64,000 bases of DNA from the NCBI RefSeq assembly GCF_022458985.1, contig NC_061789.1, positions 20,130,357 to 20,194,356 on the forward strand. The letters are read 5' to 3'. This DNA is from Mugil cephalus (taxonomy: Eukaryota; Chordata; Actinopteri; Mugiliformes; Mugilidae). A program made the position numbers and the translations under genes. Position 1 is the first letter of the stretch. Every line of letters starts with the position of its first letter. The notes under the pieces are model-generated. The model made no database searches. It had not been told where the DNA came from and was given only the letters and a program-made list of their open reading frames with translations. Shown one piece after another: positions 28,711 to 41,000 of the stretch.

Positions 28711-31700
28711 ATGATGTCTCCAGCAAGGTAAAGTTTCAATGTGTATCACTTTCTGCAATGAGAGAAGTATTAGGTTCTTATTAACAGCGTATGAGGTGTA
28801 ATTACAGCTGCAAACTTGTAAATTGAAGTTGACTTTAAAAGTATGTTACAATATTTTTTTATTAAGAAATTGTCTTGATAAAAATGTTGTCTGGCATTCG
28901 TTGACATTTATTTCCAGTAGTGGTGCACCTGCCAGTGGTCCTCTCAGGGAGGGTGTCGAACTTGTTCAATGTGAAAATCAACAGGAGGGCAACTAGACTA
29001 CACTAGATTGGAACATTACAGTACCCTGCAACCCACTCAATAGTTACCACTTATCAGTTGAGCAGTTTGGACTTAAAACTACTTTAAATAAAAAATAAAC
29101 CAACTACTCACAATCATCTTATTCATTTTAGATTCATTAAGATTAGATTCAGCTTTACTGTCAATGTACAGTACAGAGCTGCTGAAATATAATTATCATC
29201 TACCCGAAAGTGCAAAGCTTTACAGGACTTATGCAAATCCAAAATGAAGAGACACTGTAGCTGGCAATGTGCTATTACAATGTTTTAGTGTGGTCATACT
29301 CATGGCTCAGTCAGATCACACTGCAGAATCTGCACTTTGCCGGAAAAAAAGGAAGCCTCAATATGAAAATCTATCACTGACTGACAGGTAGCCACTGTGT
29401 TGAATGAGGTAATACAGTAATTTTACTGTATATGGCCTAAACAGTGTATGTCATGAGTTGGAACTGAAGCTCTGTCACCTCATCAATAAACAATGGTAAC
29501 ATAATGCCTCTGGCAACAAATTGATCTTTAATATGGTTAAATATAAATATATAAATATAAAATAATTGTACCATCTTTGTAAAAAAAAAAAAATCTTATT
29601 TTACAATATGTCCTATAATACTGCAAAAATGTGTTAAAACAGTATGTAAAACATTGCCTTTGGATGACAAAAAAATACGCTTTAAGATAACATTGTGCGT
29701 TGGCGACATCTGCTGGCCAGACCATATAAATTAAGTTTTTGTATTTAAACCAAACATGGAGGACACAAACTGCAATAATCAACAGAAAATAAATCAATGC
29801 GCAATTAACTCAACAATAATAATTATAATTAAAAATAAATGTAGGAATTAAATAATTGGTAAAAAAAAAAAATACCCAAAAATGTTTATTTCTCTTGTAA
29901 TTTGGATCTGTATTGTTGTTTTAATTCCCCGTTCTTATTTTCCCTAACTTAATTGTCCGTTTAATAAGTTTGATTCACTGTAAGCTTTATTTGTTTACAA
30001 ATGTATCTTTAAAAATCAGTCTGTTTTAACATATGCATTTAATCTGAACTCTCTGAGGGATTCAAATGTGCCCTTTAAAAAAAGAAACATCCAATGTGAG
30101 GACTGTCCTGCAGAGCTGTGCACTCCAAATGTGAAGTCAAGTTAAGCACTTTGTTTTCAAAAACATCACTGCTTTTAATGTTTCTCATTTGTTTGGAAAT
30201 ATCTCTTGCAGAAAGGAACTCCATGAGGCTTTGTGCCACTACACCACAGATACTCTCACCTACATCCATACAGTGAGAGGATTCTGTGAAGGCTTCTCCA
30301 AATGGATGGACAGGAGGGACACAGAGTTAGACATGATGAGGGACATCAAAGACAGGGTTGATAAAGTCAGCCTCACCATCAGTCATGTTTCCCAGTCAGA
30401 ATCCAAAGGTAAAGCTTTAAAAGAATATTTAGAGAACAAGTTCACACAGGTGACTGCAGACCGCAGGCGTGCAGAGCTGGAAAATGAGCTGGATGAAGTG
30501 TTGAAGGACACTCTGGAAGGTCTGGAGAAGCTCGACTGCTTCCTGGATGCAGTGGAGAAGCTGGCTGTCACCTCACTGCACGTGTTCACGGAGAACCAGG
30601 TGTTACGCCTCCCCAAAGAGATCAGCTTTGATCTTGTTCGGGTTGTCATCACTGCTGCACGACTAGTCTGCCCTCTCCTCCTGGACTTTAAAAGAGATGC
30701 AAGAGTCTTCTTCTCTCCCAAACTTCAGAATGTGGATGTGTTGAAATATCAACTGGACAGATACATGAAAACCACCAAGAAGATGTGTGAGAAGTTGGAG
30801 AAAAGGTAAACTGTTCGTTAACCACACATTCTGCTCTTTAATCTAATGTTGCAAAAAAGAAACAGGAACATCTCCCAGAATTGTGTCTTCCACAGCTGTT
30901 TGAGTGACTTTTGCCCGAAGCTGACTGAGAAACCTGTGATAGATGTGAATGTGGAATTACCTGAAGATGAGATGCAGAGGATGCTCCATCACATTAACCA
31001 TCTTCATGAAATCAGGTAAGTTTTCTTTTTTGCACATATTTGTATTTAATGTATTTCTATTCTGCCCCTCAGCCTATTTTATTTTTTTACTTTAATTCAC
31101 ACAGTCAGTGCGTTTACATGCACGTGAAATAAACAAATTATTGCCTTAATCGGACTATAACAGGAGAACTTAAGTGCATATAAACACGTCACTCCAATTA
31201 AAATCAGAGTTCTCATTAGCCGATTAAGACACCCAGATAATGCCATTGGAATTCGATTTTCTCCGGCATGTACACGCTGAACCGGACTTTTTAATCGGAT
31301 AATGCGTGTGTGCATGCTCCACAACCGCTGCATTGGCATGTGACCCCGGAACAAAAACATCCAAGAAAGTCAGTCGCAGAAGAAGGTCAACAGAGCCGGT
31401 AGATGAACTGTCTGACGCTATCTGCACCAGAAGTAGTGCGCACATTACGTACGAGATTTCAAAAATGTACTATTATCATCCATCTGGTTGTTGTTCGAAA
31501 TGCCGGTCTAGGACTCTTGTTTATTATATGACGTAGTTGGTCAACTGGAAAATGGGCCATATTAATGAGGTATTAACCCGCTGAAAAGACACATATCGGA
31601 GGACATGTTTGCATGAGTTATTCGATTTTCTCCGTTGCATGTAAACTGGGACAAGGACTGCAGTCAGAAAGATGAATTTTGAGCATAGCTCGATTAAGCT

Positions 31701-33189
31701 CTGCATGTAAACACACTGACTGTGTCATTGTTGTGCTGAATTTATTCTGTTGTAAGATTTAAAAGTAACAGGGTGGATGGATGGGTCTACAAAACACTGG
31801 ACTTGATGGTTTTGACTATCACGGTTTCATAACTTTACTGACCTTGTTTATTTGAACCCAAACCATGATATAGCCAGTTAAAACTAAAGGTGACAGTAAT
31901 GTACTAAGGCGTAGAACTAAATTCTCCCAAATGGTCTTATCTGTAAAAGGAACACTTTACCATCTGTAAAAGGAACAATTTACCATCACACATCAAAATA
32001 ATAATAATAGCAATAGTAATAATAATAATAATAATAATTGTTATTATCAATTTTTATAGCTAAACCTAACAGTGGCCAATAATCAAAAACCAATCCTCAC
32101 CCAAAAGAAAAGAGCAAACTTTTGAAAGACTCTTGGTAAAGAAAAGAGCCATAACTCCTGATTCATTGCAAAGATCTATAATTCCAATAGCTAAAATCTA
32201 TTTTAATAAATAAATAAAATTATTTAAGCAATCAAACCAGTACAAATATATATATTTTTTTCTTCAACAGGAAAGACCAGAACTTCTGTACAGTCTTCTT
32301 GTTCCAGGACGTGGCTTGTTCTGATTTCATCCGTGAGTTTAACAAGCAACAGCCCAGGATGCTGCACTTTCTAGAGAAGCTGGAGGAAGCTGCTGTTCAG
32401 CTAGACAAAATGAAAAAAGGATCAAAGATCTCTAGTGTGGCAGGCAGCTCAGTGGGCATGCTTGGAGGTGTGCTGTCCATTATTGGTTCGGTGTTAATTC
32501 CTGTAACGGCAGGAGCGTCTTTAGCTTTGACAATGACTGGTGTAGGGTTTTGTGTCACCAGTGCAGTCAACAGTGCTGTCACGACAGCAGCTGAGGTTGG
32601 AGTCAAACGTAAACAACAAAACAAAGCTAAGGAAGCCTTCCAGAGCTTCATGGAAGATGTGCAGCGTCTCCAAGATTGTGTGGAGGAGGTGACCAAGCAA
32701 ACAACCTCAAGACTAGAAGCAAGTAAGTTAGATGTGGCTGTGGGAGTAGGCAAGATTGCTGTTAAGGCTGGTAGTATTGTAAAGGGTGTTGATTTCATTG
32801 TTGATTCTGCCTCTGAACTCATTTCCATTGTTGGTAAAGTGGTGGCTCAGGAGGGAAAGGTATTACGTAATGTGCCCAGGGTTGCCGCAGATATCCCAGA
32901 TATTGGTCAGGCTGCAGTCAAAGGGCCACTTGCCCTCTCCAAGTCAGCCAGAGCTGGTTTCATTGCTCTGAATGCTCTCTTCCTTGGCATGGATATATTC
33001 TTCATATGTAAAAACAGCATCAGTCTGGCCAAAGGCAGCGAGGCCAAAGTCTCACAATTCATTAGAGCCAGAGCTGCACTTTGGAGCTCTGAGATGGACT
33101 CATGGGAGAAGATCCACGATTGTCTGAACAAAGGTCTGCCAGCATCAGAGAAAAAAAGTGCTGTCCTAGAGACACCGTTTTATCAGTAG
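28711..33189 (+). CDS. Apolipoprotein L-like protein, gene B
   Basis: Four coding exons: 28711-28727, 30212-30805, 30896-31015 and 32271-33189. Phases match gene A, total 1650 nt, 549 residues. The start MMSPARKELHEAL is assembled from the 17-nt exon 1 and exon 2. The N-terminal helical region is very close to that of gene A. The ApoL hairpin has small changes (IIGSVLIPVTAG, GVGFCVTSAV). Two differences shorten the last exon: an in-frame loss of eight codons before the GKVVAQEGK segment, and a GAG to TAG change at about 33187 that removes the last six residues present in gene A. Intron 3 carries a 621-bp MITE. The gene appears intact and, given its ISRE, is probably interferon-regulated. Confidence 0.85.
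31102..31722 (+). mobile_element. MITE with ends CAGTCAGTG/CACTGACTG in intron 3 of gene B
   Basis: A 621-bp element whose first and last 21 bp are inverted repeats with one mismatch (CAGTCAGTGCGTTTACATG at the left). The D-group genes have the uninterrupted sequence ATTCACAGAGTCTGTCATTG at this place, a natural empty site. A second copy lies reversed at 41234-41832. No transposase is present and the target duplication could not be fixed, so the superfamily is open. Confidence 0.8.
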
Positions 33190-33349
33190 CAGAGTTTGGG
33201 AAACTAACTGAATCTGATCACAACAAAGCAAAAATTAAAGAAAGCTGATGTCACAGCTGGTATTGATCATTGACTATATAAAGATGGATGGCAGAGGAGC
33301 TCTTCTAAAGTGAAGCCAAAGCAAGTAGAGCTCCCCCTTGTGACTGGCA

Positions 33350-33690
<341 letters not shown>

Positions 33691-33759
33691 TAAGCTCCAC
33701 CCCCTTCATGTTAGTGGATGGAAGTTGGGCTGGTAGAGCAGACCATAAGACCATATTAT

Positions 33760-34195
33760 CTCATGTCATCTTCTTCTACCACTTATCCTCACTGGGGTTG
33801 CGGGGGTTGCTGGAGCCTATCCCAGCGGGGATATTGCAGGGCTAACACAGAGACAAACAACCATTCACACTCACACCTAGGGTCAATTTAGGGTGAGCAT
33901 GTCTTTGGAGGTGGGAGGAAACCGGAGTACCCGGAGAAAACCCACGCAGACACAGGGAGAACATGCAAACTTTACCCAGAAAGACACTAACCTGGACTGA
34001 ACCTGAACCTCACAGTGCCGCCCCAGACCGTATTAATTAAATGACAACTGAAGTAAGTCTGGAGAAAGAGTAGGCAGGTCATTGACCTTGCTCTGGAGGT
34101 TGCAGGCTGGTTTTTGTGAAGCGTCTTGAGACGATTTGTATTGTTATTGGCGCTATATAAATAAAACTGAATTGAATTGAATTGAATTGATATCA
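33760..34195 (+). repeat. Two fish LINE 3'-end fragments
   Basis: The stretch 33760-33985 contains the common fish repeat reading ATTCACACTCACACCTAGGG, GTGGGAGGAAACCGGAG and GAGAACATGCAAAC. The stretch 34085-34195 ends GTCTTGAGACGATTTGTATTG, GGCGCTATATAAATAAAA and a (TTGAA)n tail, typical of an RTE-like 3' end. Both are transposon scraps in the 3' region of gene B. Confidence 0.7.
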
Positions 34196-34490
34196 TGGCC
34201 CCACTCTCGGACTGCACCAATCAGACTCTCGTTGCAAGATGGCAGCGTCCCTATCGCCCAGACAATAGCATCATTTTGGCCAATTCAAGGAAGTGGGGAA
34301 TTATTGTCCATGAGCTTTGATAAATAACCAATCGCACTCAATAAATTGAAATTGTTCCATTCTAAGGTCTTCATTTCTCTATGTTCATTCATATATATAT
34401 ATACTTCATGGCTCATTTTGTGTACAAGTGAAATTCGTTGTACAGATCACTTCCTTTTGTTAAAAGTACATTGTTATCACTAACTGAAAG

Positions 34491-34496
34491 AATAAA
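34491..34496 (+). terminator. Probable polyadenylation signal of ApoL gene B
   Basis: AATAAA in GAAAGAATAAACTGTTTGTG, at the position equivalent to the signals of genes A and C. Confidence 0.55.
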
Positions 34497-35191
34497 CTGT
34501 TTGTGAAAAATATATCTCAATTTTGTCTTCTTGGAATGAATGTCATTTGATGAATGCGCTTAAAAAAGCTTGGCAGGTTGTTTTTATTATTTATTTATAC
34601 TCATGTTTGATCCTTTCTCTTCAGCCATTGTCTGTGGCATAGAGACAGTGAAAGTCTTGGGATGAGTACTGATACTTTATAGTTTGGACATGACAAGTTT
34701 GAATTGTGAGTACAGAGGATGGTCATCCTTCCCCATCCATGGCTGTGTTGCCCTGAGCAACCACATAACCCCCAGATTGCTCCCTGGGTGCGGCCCTCTT
34801 AGAGGCTGCAGCCCACTGTTCCAACTGTACACACTACAAAGTGAATGATTGGATGGGTCAAATACCAGGATTATATTTCCCCAGGGAGGATCAATATATG
34901 AACTTGGAACAGCAGCATACTTTAAATGCGTCCTGGGATACCTGGCTATCCAAAGTCTAAATTACCTCCCCATCATCCATCCTTAATATAATTGGTAGTA
35001 CACATACGGGCATTTGGACTGTATTTAGCTAGAAGCTTATTACGAACTGTAACATTTATTGGTGATGTTTCAAAAGAACACAGCGACAGGTTTAAGCCAT
35101 AAAGGACTTGAGTCATGCCCTCCTAGTCTAAAAGCTTCCTGTTACCTTATGTATCTTCAGATATGGGTGTGTCTCAACCTACTGATGAAGA

Positions 35192-35202
35192 GAAAGGGAA
35201 AC
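35192..35202 (+). promoter_or_regulatory. ISRE of the first gene C promoter copy
   Basis: GAAAGGGAAAC fits GAAANNGAAAC and lies 155 bp before the ATG of the first copy of exon 1. Confidence 0.6.
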
Positions 35203-35356
35203 CAAACCAAACCTACCTAAGTGCCACCCAAGTTCTCTGCTAAGCAGGGTTTTAGTTATTCCTTTTCTAAGCGAGTTCCAGTTTCAGTCAGTTTTCAGTT
35301 TATACAGGTGAAGTTGAAATCTCAGTAAGGACCTAAAGACTGCATAAGGGAAGGGC

Positions 35357-35373
35357 ATGATGTCTTCAGCAAG
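35357..35373 (+). other. Extra copy of ApoL coding exon 1
   Basis: ATGATGTCTTCAGCAAG followed by the donor GTAAAG, identical to the exon 1 at 38094-38110. It could serve as an alternative first exon for gene C (exon 2 at 42310) or be left over from the duplication. Confidence 0.6.
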
Positions 35374-36349
35374 GTAAAGTTTGAATGTGTATCACTTTCT
35401 GCAGTGAGAAAAGTATTAGGTTCTTATTATCAGCTTGTGATGTCTTCATGAAAGGTGTGTCACTATTCACCTTGATAATCATAATCATTCAGGTGCAACA
35501 GGTTACAGCTGAAAACTTGTATGTTGATGTTGACATTAAAAACGTGTTGTAAGATCTTTATAAGAAATTGTCTTCATATAAAATGCGAAAATGAACAGAA
35601 GGCCAATTAGACTACACTAGATTGGCACATTACAGTACCACCTGCAACCCACTAAATAGTTACCACTATCAGTTGAGCAGTTTGGACTTAAAACTACTTA
35701 AAAAAAAAAATAAACTAACTGCTCAAAATCATCTGATTCAGTTTAGATTCATTTAGATTAGACTGAACTTTACTGTCAATGTGTAAAGTCCAAGTAAGGA
35801 GCTGCTAAAATTGAATTATCATCTACCTGGAAGTGCAAAGGTCTACAGGATTTATGTAAATCTAGAATAAAGAGGCACTGTAGCTGGCAATGTGCTATTA
35901 CAATGTGTTGGTGTGATCATACTCATGGCTTAGTCAGATCACATTGTAGAATCTGCAATTTGTGAAAATAAAAAAAATAAATAAATAAATAAAAAAATGA
36001 AAGCCTCAGTATGAGAATCTACTCACTATCATATCACCGTCATATTGAATAAGGTAGAAACTGGCTGGTTTCCACCAAATATGTCCAATGGATAGACCCC
36101 TGTTGACCTCTAGTAACTTTAATGTATGTGGACTAAACAGTGTAAAATTGTTTCTCATTTCGCAAAAACCAAACTTCACAGGACCTTTTTTTACTTAACA
36201 TTTAATCATGTCATGAGTTGAAGCGCATAATTAGAGAGTTTCTTCTGTTACTTCATCAATAAACAGTGTTAATGCCACTGGGAACAAATAGATTTTTAAT
36301 TTGGTTAAATATTAAGTCATTGTACAAATCATTTGGTTCAGTACCTCAC

Positions 36350-37840
36350 AGTTTTTTATGGGAAGCTTTTGATTTTTTTTAGAGTCCCAGGCAGTATCAA
36401 AGGTCTAGTCAAAGCATATTTTGCAGATGTACAGCTCTGCTTTGCCACAGTGGAGTACACTACAGCATAGCAGCAGCTGGAGGTAGACATTATGGAAGGG
36501 TGTACAATCTCGCCACTAGCCTTTACAATGGACGCGATTATTAGGGCCTGAAATGGGTGGTAGATGGAGAAAAGCTGCATGGAGGGCTTTGTCCTCCCCC
36601 CTACATGGATGACATGATGACTGTGACGTCAACTGCTCCATGTACTACCAGACTGCTGCATAAGTTAAACAGCAACTTGCAGTGGGCTAGGACGAAAGTG
36701 AAGCTGAGTAAGTCTAGGAGTATCTCAGTTGTTAAAGAAAAGGTAGTAGATAAGAGATTTATCATAAATGATGAGGTGGTTCCCGCAATACTAGAGAAGC
36801 CAGTGAAGAGTCTGGGAAGGTGGTAAGATGTAAGTCTTAGTGATAAAACGCAGTTCGAAGGATTGAGGCAGGAAATGATTCAAGGTATTTCGAGTATAGA
36901 CCGGTGTCGAAGGAGGATTTTTTCCTCTCCTTCAGCCCAGGATCTTCATACCTTTTGGAAAGGATAGTCCATCTATGCACAAAACATGCGACAATTTCTC
37001 ACTTTTAGGTTATTTATTTGGCACACAGAGAATAGGTATTGATTCGGCGCTGAGACTTCAGCCTATCCATCTTAGAAAAAAACAAAGCCCCTATCTAAGC
37101 ATACACAGTGGTCTTGTTCTAGCTAGACTCCACCCATAGACAAAGGAAGTATTCAGTAGTTTTCCATGTGTAACTGGTATCCAACGTGTGAGATATCAGG
37201 GTGAGGTGTACCCTAATCACTTGAGCAAGCTGCAGCAAACCAATGGACCACTCCTTATATGGTGAGGTAGCGGAAGTAACATACACAGGCTCAAAGCCTT
37301 CTCAAGCCCTTTAAAACCCAACACCAGTCAGGGCACCCAGGAAAGTTATGGTGTTTGCACTTTGGATTATTGCCCTGACTAATGTGGTCACTGACAATGT
37401 ATGAGGTTCCTCTGTCAAAGGTTGAGAAGCTTGAAAGGATGATTAATTCATCAGGAGATGGCTTGGTGTCCCACCCTGCTTAAGCACGCAGCCTTGTATG
37501 GGAAAGGCATAATGGAGCTCCCAGTAACTGGTCTAATAGAGGAGTTTAAGTGTGCTAAGGCTGGACTGGAGATGACTCTCACTCAGTCGAAAGATCTAGT
37601 AGTTAGGTGTACAGCCCCCATGGATAAAACGGGGAGGAAGTGCAGTCCGAGAGATGTGGTTCAGGAAGCACAGGCCGCATTCAGGCTTATGGATATCATA
37701 GGTCATGTACAGTAAGGACATGGAGGCTTGGGGCTGTATGCAGGGAAACCTCTGTGGAGCAAGGCATCAGTAGCAGAAAAAAGGAAGATGGCCATGGAGG
37801 AACTTCATAGATGAACTACGGCAGTGTCACTGGCTAAGCA
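36350..37840 (+). pseudogene. Reverse transcriptase relic (copy 1) in gene C 5' region
   Basis: Plus-strand pieces of a LINE-type reverse transcriptase: PPPYMDDMMTVTSTA near 36600 (YMDD-like box), WARTKVKLSKSRSISVVKEK near 36700, EKPVKSLGRWYDVSL-like near 36800. Further on come EVPLSKVEKLERM near 37410 and MELPVTGLIEEFKCAKAGLEMTL near 37510. Frameshifts and stops separate them. The clade is not assigned. Confidence 0.75.
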
Positions 37841-37929
37841 AGGACTTGAGTCATGCCCTCCTAGTCTGAAAGCTTCCTGTTACTTCATGTAACTTCAGAT
37901 ATGGGTGTGTCTCAACCTACTGATGAAGA

Positions 37930-37940
37930 GAAAGGGAAAC
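37930..37940 (+). promoter_or_regulatory. ISRE of the second gene C promoter copy
   Basis: GAAAGGGAAAC fits GAAANNGAAAC and lies 154 bp before the ATG at 38094. This is the promoter copy nearest to exon 2 of gene C. Confidence 0.6.
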
Positions 37941-38093
37941 CAAACCAAACCTACCTAAGTGCAACCCAAGTTCTCTGCTAAGCAGGGTTTTAGTTATTCC
38001 TTTTCTAAGCGAGTCGAGTTCCAGTTAGTTTTCAGTTTATACAGGTAAAGTTGAAATCTCAGTAAGGAGCTAAAGACTGCATAAGGGGAGGGC

Positions 38094-41000
38094 ATGATGT
38101 CTTCAGCAAGGTAAAGTTTGAATGTGTATCACTTTCTGCAGTGAGAAAAGTATTTGGATTCTTTTTATCGGCTTGTGATTTCTTCATGAAAGTTGTGTCA
38201 CTATTCACTTTGATATTCATAATCATTCAGGTGCAACAGGTTACAGCTGAAAACTTGTATATTGATGTTGACATTAAAAACTTGTTGTAAGATCTTTATG
38301 AGAAATTGTCTTCATATAAAATGCGAAAATGAACAGAAGGGCAACTAGACTACACTAGATTGGCACATTACAGTACCACCTGCAACCCACTAAATAGTTA
38401 CCACTTATCAGTTGAGCAGTTTGGACTTAAAACTACTTTAAATAAAAAAATAAACCAACTGCTCACAATCATCTGATTCAGTTTAGATTCATTAGACTGA
38501 ACTTCACTTTCAATGTGCAAAGCCCGAGTACGGAGCTGCTAAAATTGAATTATCATCTACCTGGAAGTGCAAAGGTCTACAGGATTTATGTAAATCTAGA
38601 ATAAAGAGGCACTGTAGCTGGCAATGTGCTATTACAATGTGTTGGTGTGATCATACCCATGGCTTAGTCAGATCACATTGTAGAATCTGCAATTTGTGAA
38701 AATTAATTTAAAAAAAAAAAAAAAAAAATGAAAGCCTCAGTATGAGAATCTACTCACTATCATATCACTGTCATATTGAATTAGATAAAAAAAAAACATT
38801 CTTTTCCCCACTGGCTGGTTTCCACCAAAATATGTCCAATGGATAGACCCCTGTTGACCTCTAGTAACTTTAATGTATGTGGACTAAACAGTGTAAAATT
38901 GTTTCTCATTTAGCAAAAAACAAACTTCACAGGACCTTTTTTTACTTAACATTTAATCATGTCATGAGTTGCAGCTGAAGCGCATACTTAGAGTTTCTTC
39001 TGTTACTTCATCAATAAACAGTGTTAATGCCACTGGGAACAAATTGATCTTTAATTTGGTTAAATATTAAGTCATTGTACAAATCATTTGGTTCAGTACC
39101 TCACAGTTTTTTATGGGGAGCTTTTGATTTTTTTAGAGTCCCAGGCAGTATCAAAGGTCTAGTCAAAGCATATTTTGCAGATATACAGCTCTGCTTTACC
39201 ACAGCGGAGTACACTACAGCATGGCAGCAGCTGGAGGTAGACATTATGGAAGGGTGTACAATCTCGCCACTAGCCTTTACAATGGACGCGATTATTAGGG
39301 CCTGAAATGGGTGGTAGATGGAGAAAAGCTGCATGGAGGGCTTTGTCCTCCCCCCTACATGGATGACAGTCATCATGACTGTGACGTCAACTGCTCCATG
39401 TACTACATGACTGCGGCATAAGTTAAACAGCAACTTGCAGTGGGCTAGGACGAAAGTGAAGCTGAGTAAGTCTAGGAGTATCTCAGTTGTTAAAGAAAAG
39501 GTAGTAGATAAGAGATTTATCATAAATGATGAGGTGGTTCCCACAATACTAGAGAAGCCAGTGAAGAGTCTGGGAAGGTGGTATGATGCAAGTCTTAGTG
39601 ATAAAACGCAGTTCGAAGGATTGAGGCAGGAAATGATTCAAGGTATTTCGAGCATAGACCAGTGTCGAAGGAGGATTTTTTCCTCTCCTTCAGCCCAGGA
39701 TCTTCATACCTTTTGGAAAGGATAGTCCATCTATGCTCACTTTTAGGTTATTTATTTGGCATACAGAGAATTGGTATTGATTCAGCGCAGAGACTTCAGC
39801 CTATCCATCTTAGAATAGAAAAAAGCCCCTATCTAAGCATACACAGTGGTCTTGTTCTAGCTAGACTCCACCCATAGACAAAGGGAATATTCAGTAGTTT
39901 TCCATGTGTAACTGGGTGAGGTGTACTCTAATCTCTTAAGCAAGCTGCAGCAAACCAATGGACCACTCCTTATATGGTAAGGTAGCGGAAGCACAGGCCA
40001 CCCTGAGGCTTATGGATATCATAGGTCATGTACAGTAAGGGCATGGAGGCTTGGGGCTGTATGCAGGGAAACCTCTGTGGAGCAAGGCATCAGTAGCAGA
40101 AAAAAGGAAGATGGCCTTGGAGGAACTTCATAGATGAACTACGGCAGTGTCACTGGCTAAGCAAGGACAGTGGGTGAACTGGGAGAGTGTAGATAAAAGG
40201 AAAGTTGAAGTGGAGAGAGCTGTGGCTAGGCCAGTTAGCTGGTGTCTTCTAGTGTTTTACTTCCAATTTTGTCAGAGGAGAGAGATGTTGGTTGAAGTGT
40301 AGTTGCATGTCCTATCCCTTCTTACCCAGTACTGTTCACTAGGCTAGTTAGCAGGTGTCTTTTAGTGTTTTACTTCCAATCTTGGCAGAGGGGAGAGGTG
40401 TTGGTTTAAGTGTAGTTGCATGCCCATCACTTCTTACCTGCTGCTGTTGGCTAGGCTTGTTAGCTACTGTCTTCCTGCTGGTTGCTAGTTATTAGCTGAC
40501 TGGTAGCTAGTGTTGGGTCGTTCACGAATGATTTGTTCGAAAGAATGAATCTTTTGAACAAACTGTATCGAATCACTTTATGAAGTGATTCGTTCTTTTC
40601 TCAGTGTAGTTGAACAGAGCTCAGCGCGGCCCGCACGTGCATTCTCTGACTTGTGACTCTTTGTGAAACTTCAGCTATCTGCAGTTAGCCAGCAGATAGC
40701 ACAGGGGGACGGTGCGAGTGTGTGGTGTGAAAGTTATTTCGATATTTGTTTTATATTTTTAAGCTATTTATTTTCTTTTTTATTGCATATTTAAGCCTAT
40801 TTAAGTTTATGTTGACCTCTTATATTTTTAATGCAGGTTCCATCTTTACTTTTTATGTCATTTTCTTGTAATTGATATATTTGTTTTTTTGCACTAAACT
40901 GAACGAGGCCTATTTTTATTTTTGATTGTTAAAATGTGTTAATATGTTAAAATATACAATAGTGTTTGTTTATCCTTTTGCTTTTTATTTATTTTCCACT

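Larger units (their letters stand above)
35104..37840 (+). repeat. Tandem segment 1: promoter, exon 1 and RT relic upstream of gene C
   Basis: A block of about 2.7 kb starting GGACTTGAGTCATGCCCTCC and ending GTCACTGGCTAAGCAA. It is followed at once by a second copy (37841-40167). The two are close to identical apart from small indels and about 400 bp missing from the second. Each copy holds an ISRE, a 17-nt ApoL coding exon 1 with donor, intron 1 sequence and a reverse transcriptase relic. Confidence 0.85.
37841..40167 (+). repeat. Tandem segment 2: promoter, exon 1 and RT relic upstream of gene C
   Basis: Second copy of the block at 35104-37840. It ends CTGGCTAAGCAAGGACAGTGGG, where the first copy runs from the same GCAAGGAC into the start of this one, so the junction sits at GGAC. 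It lacks an internal stretch of the RT relic between about 39920 and 39990. Confidence 0.85.
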
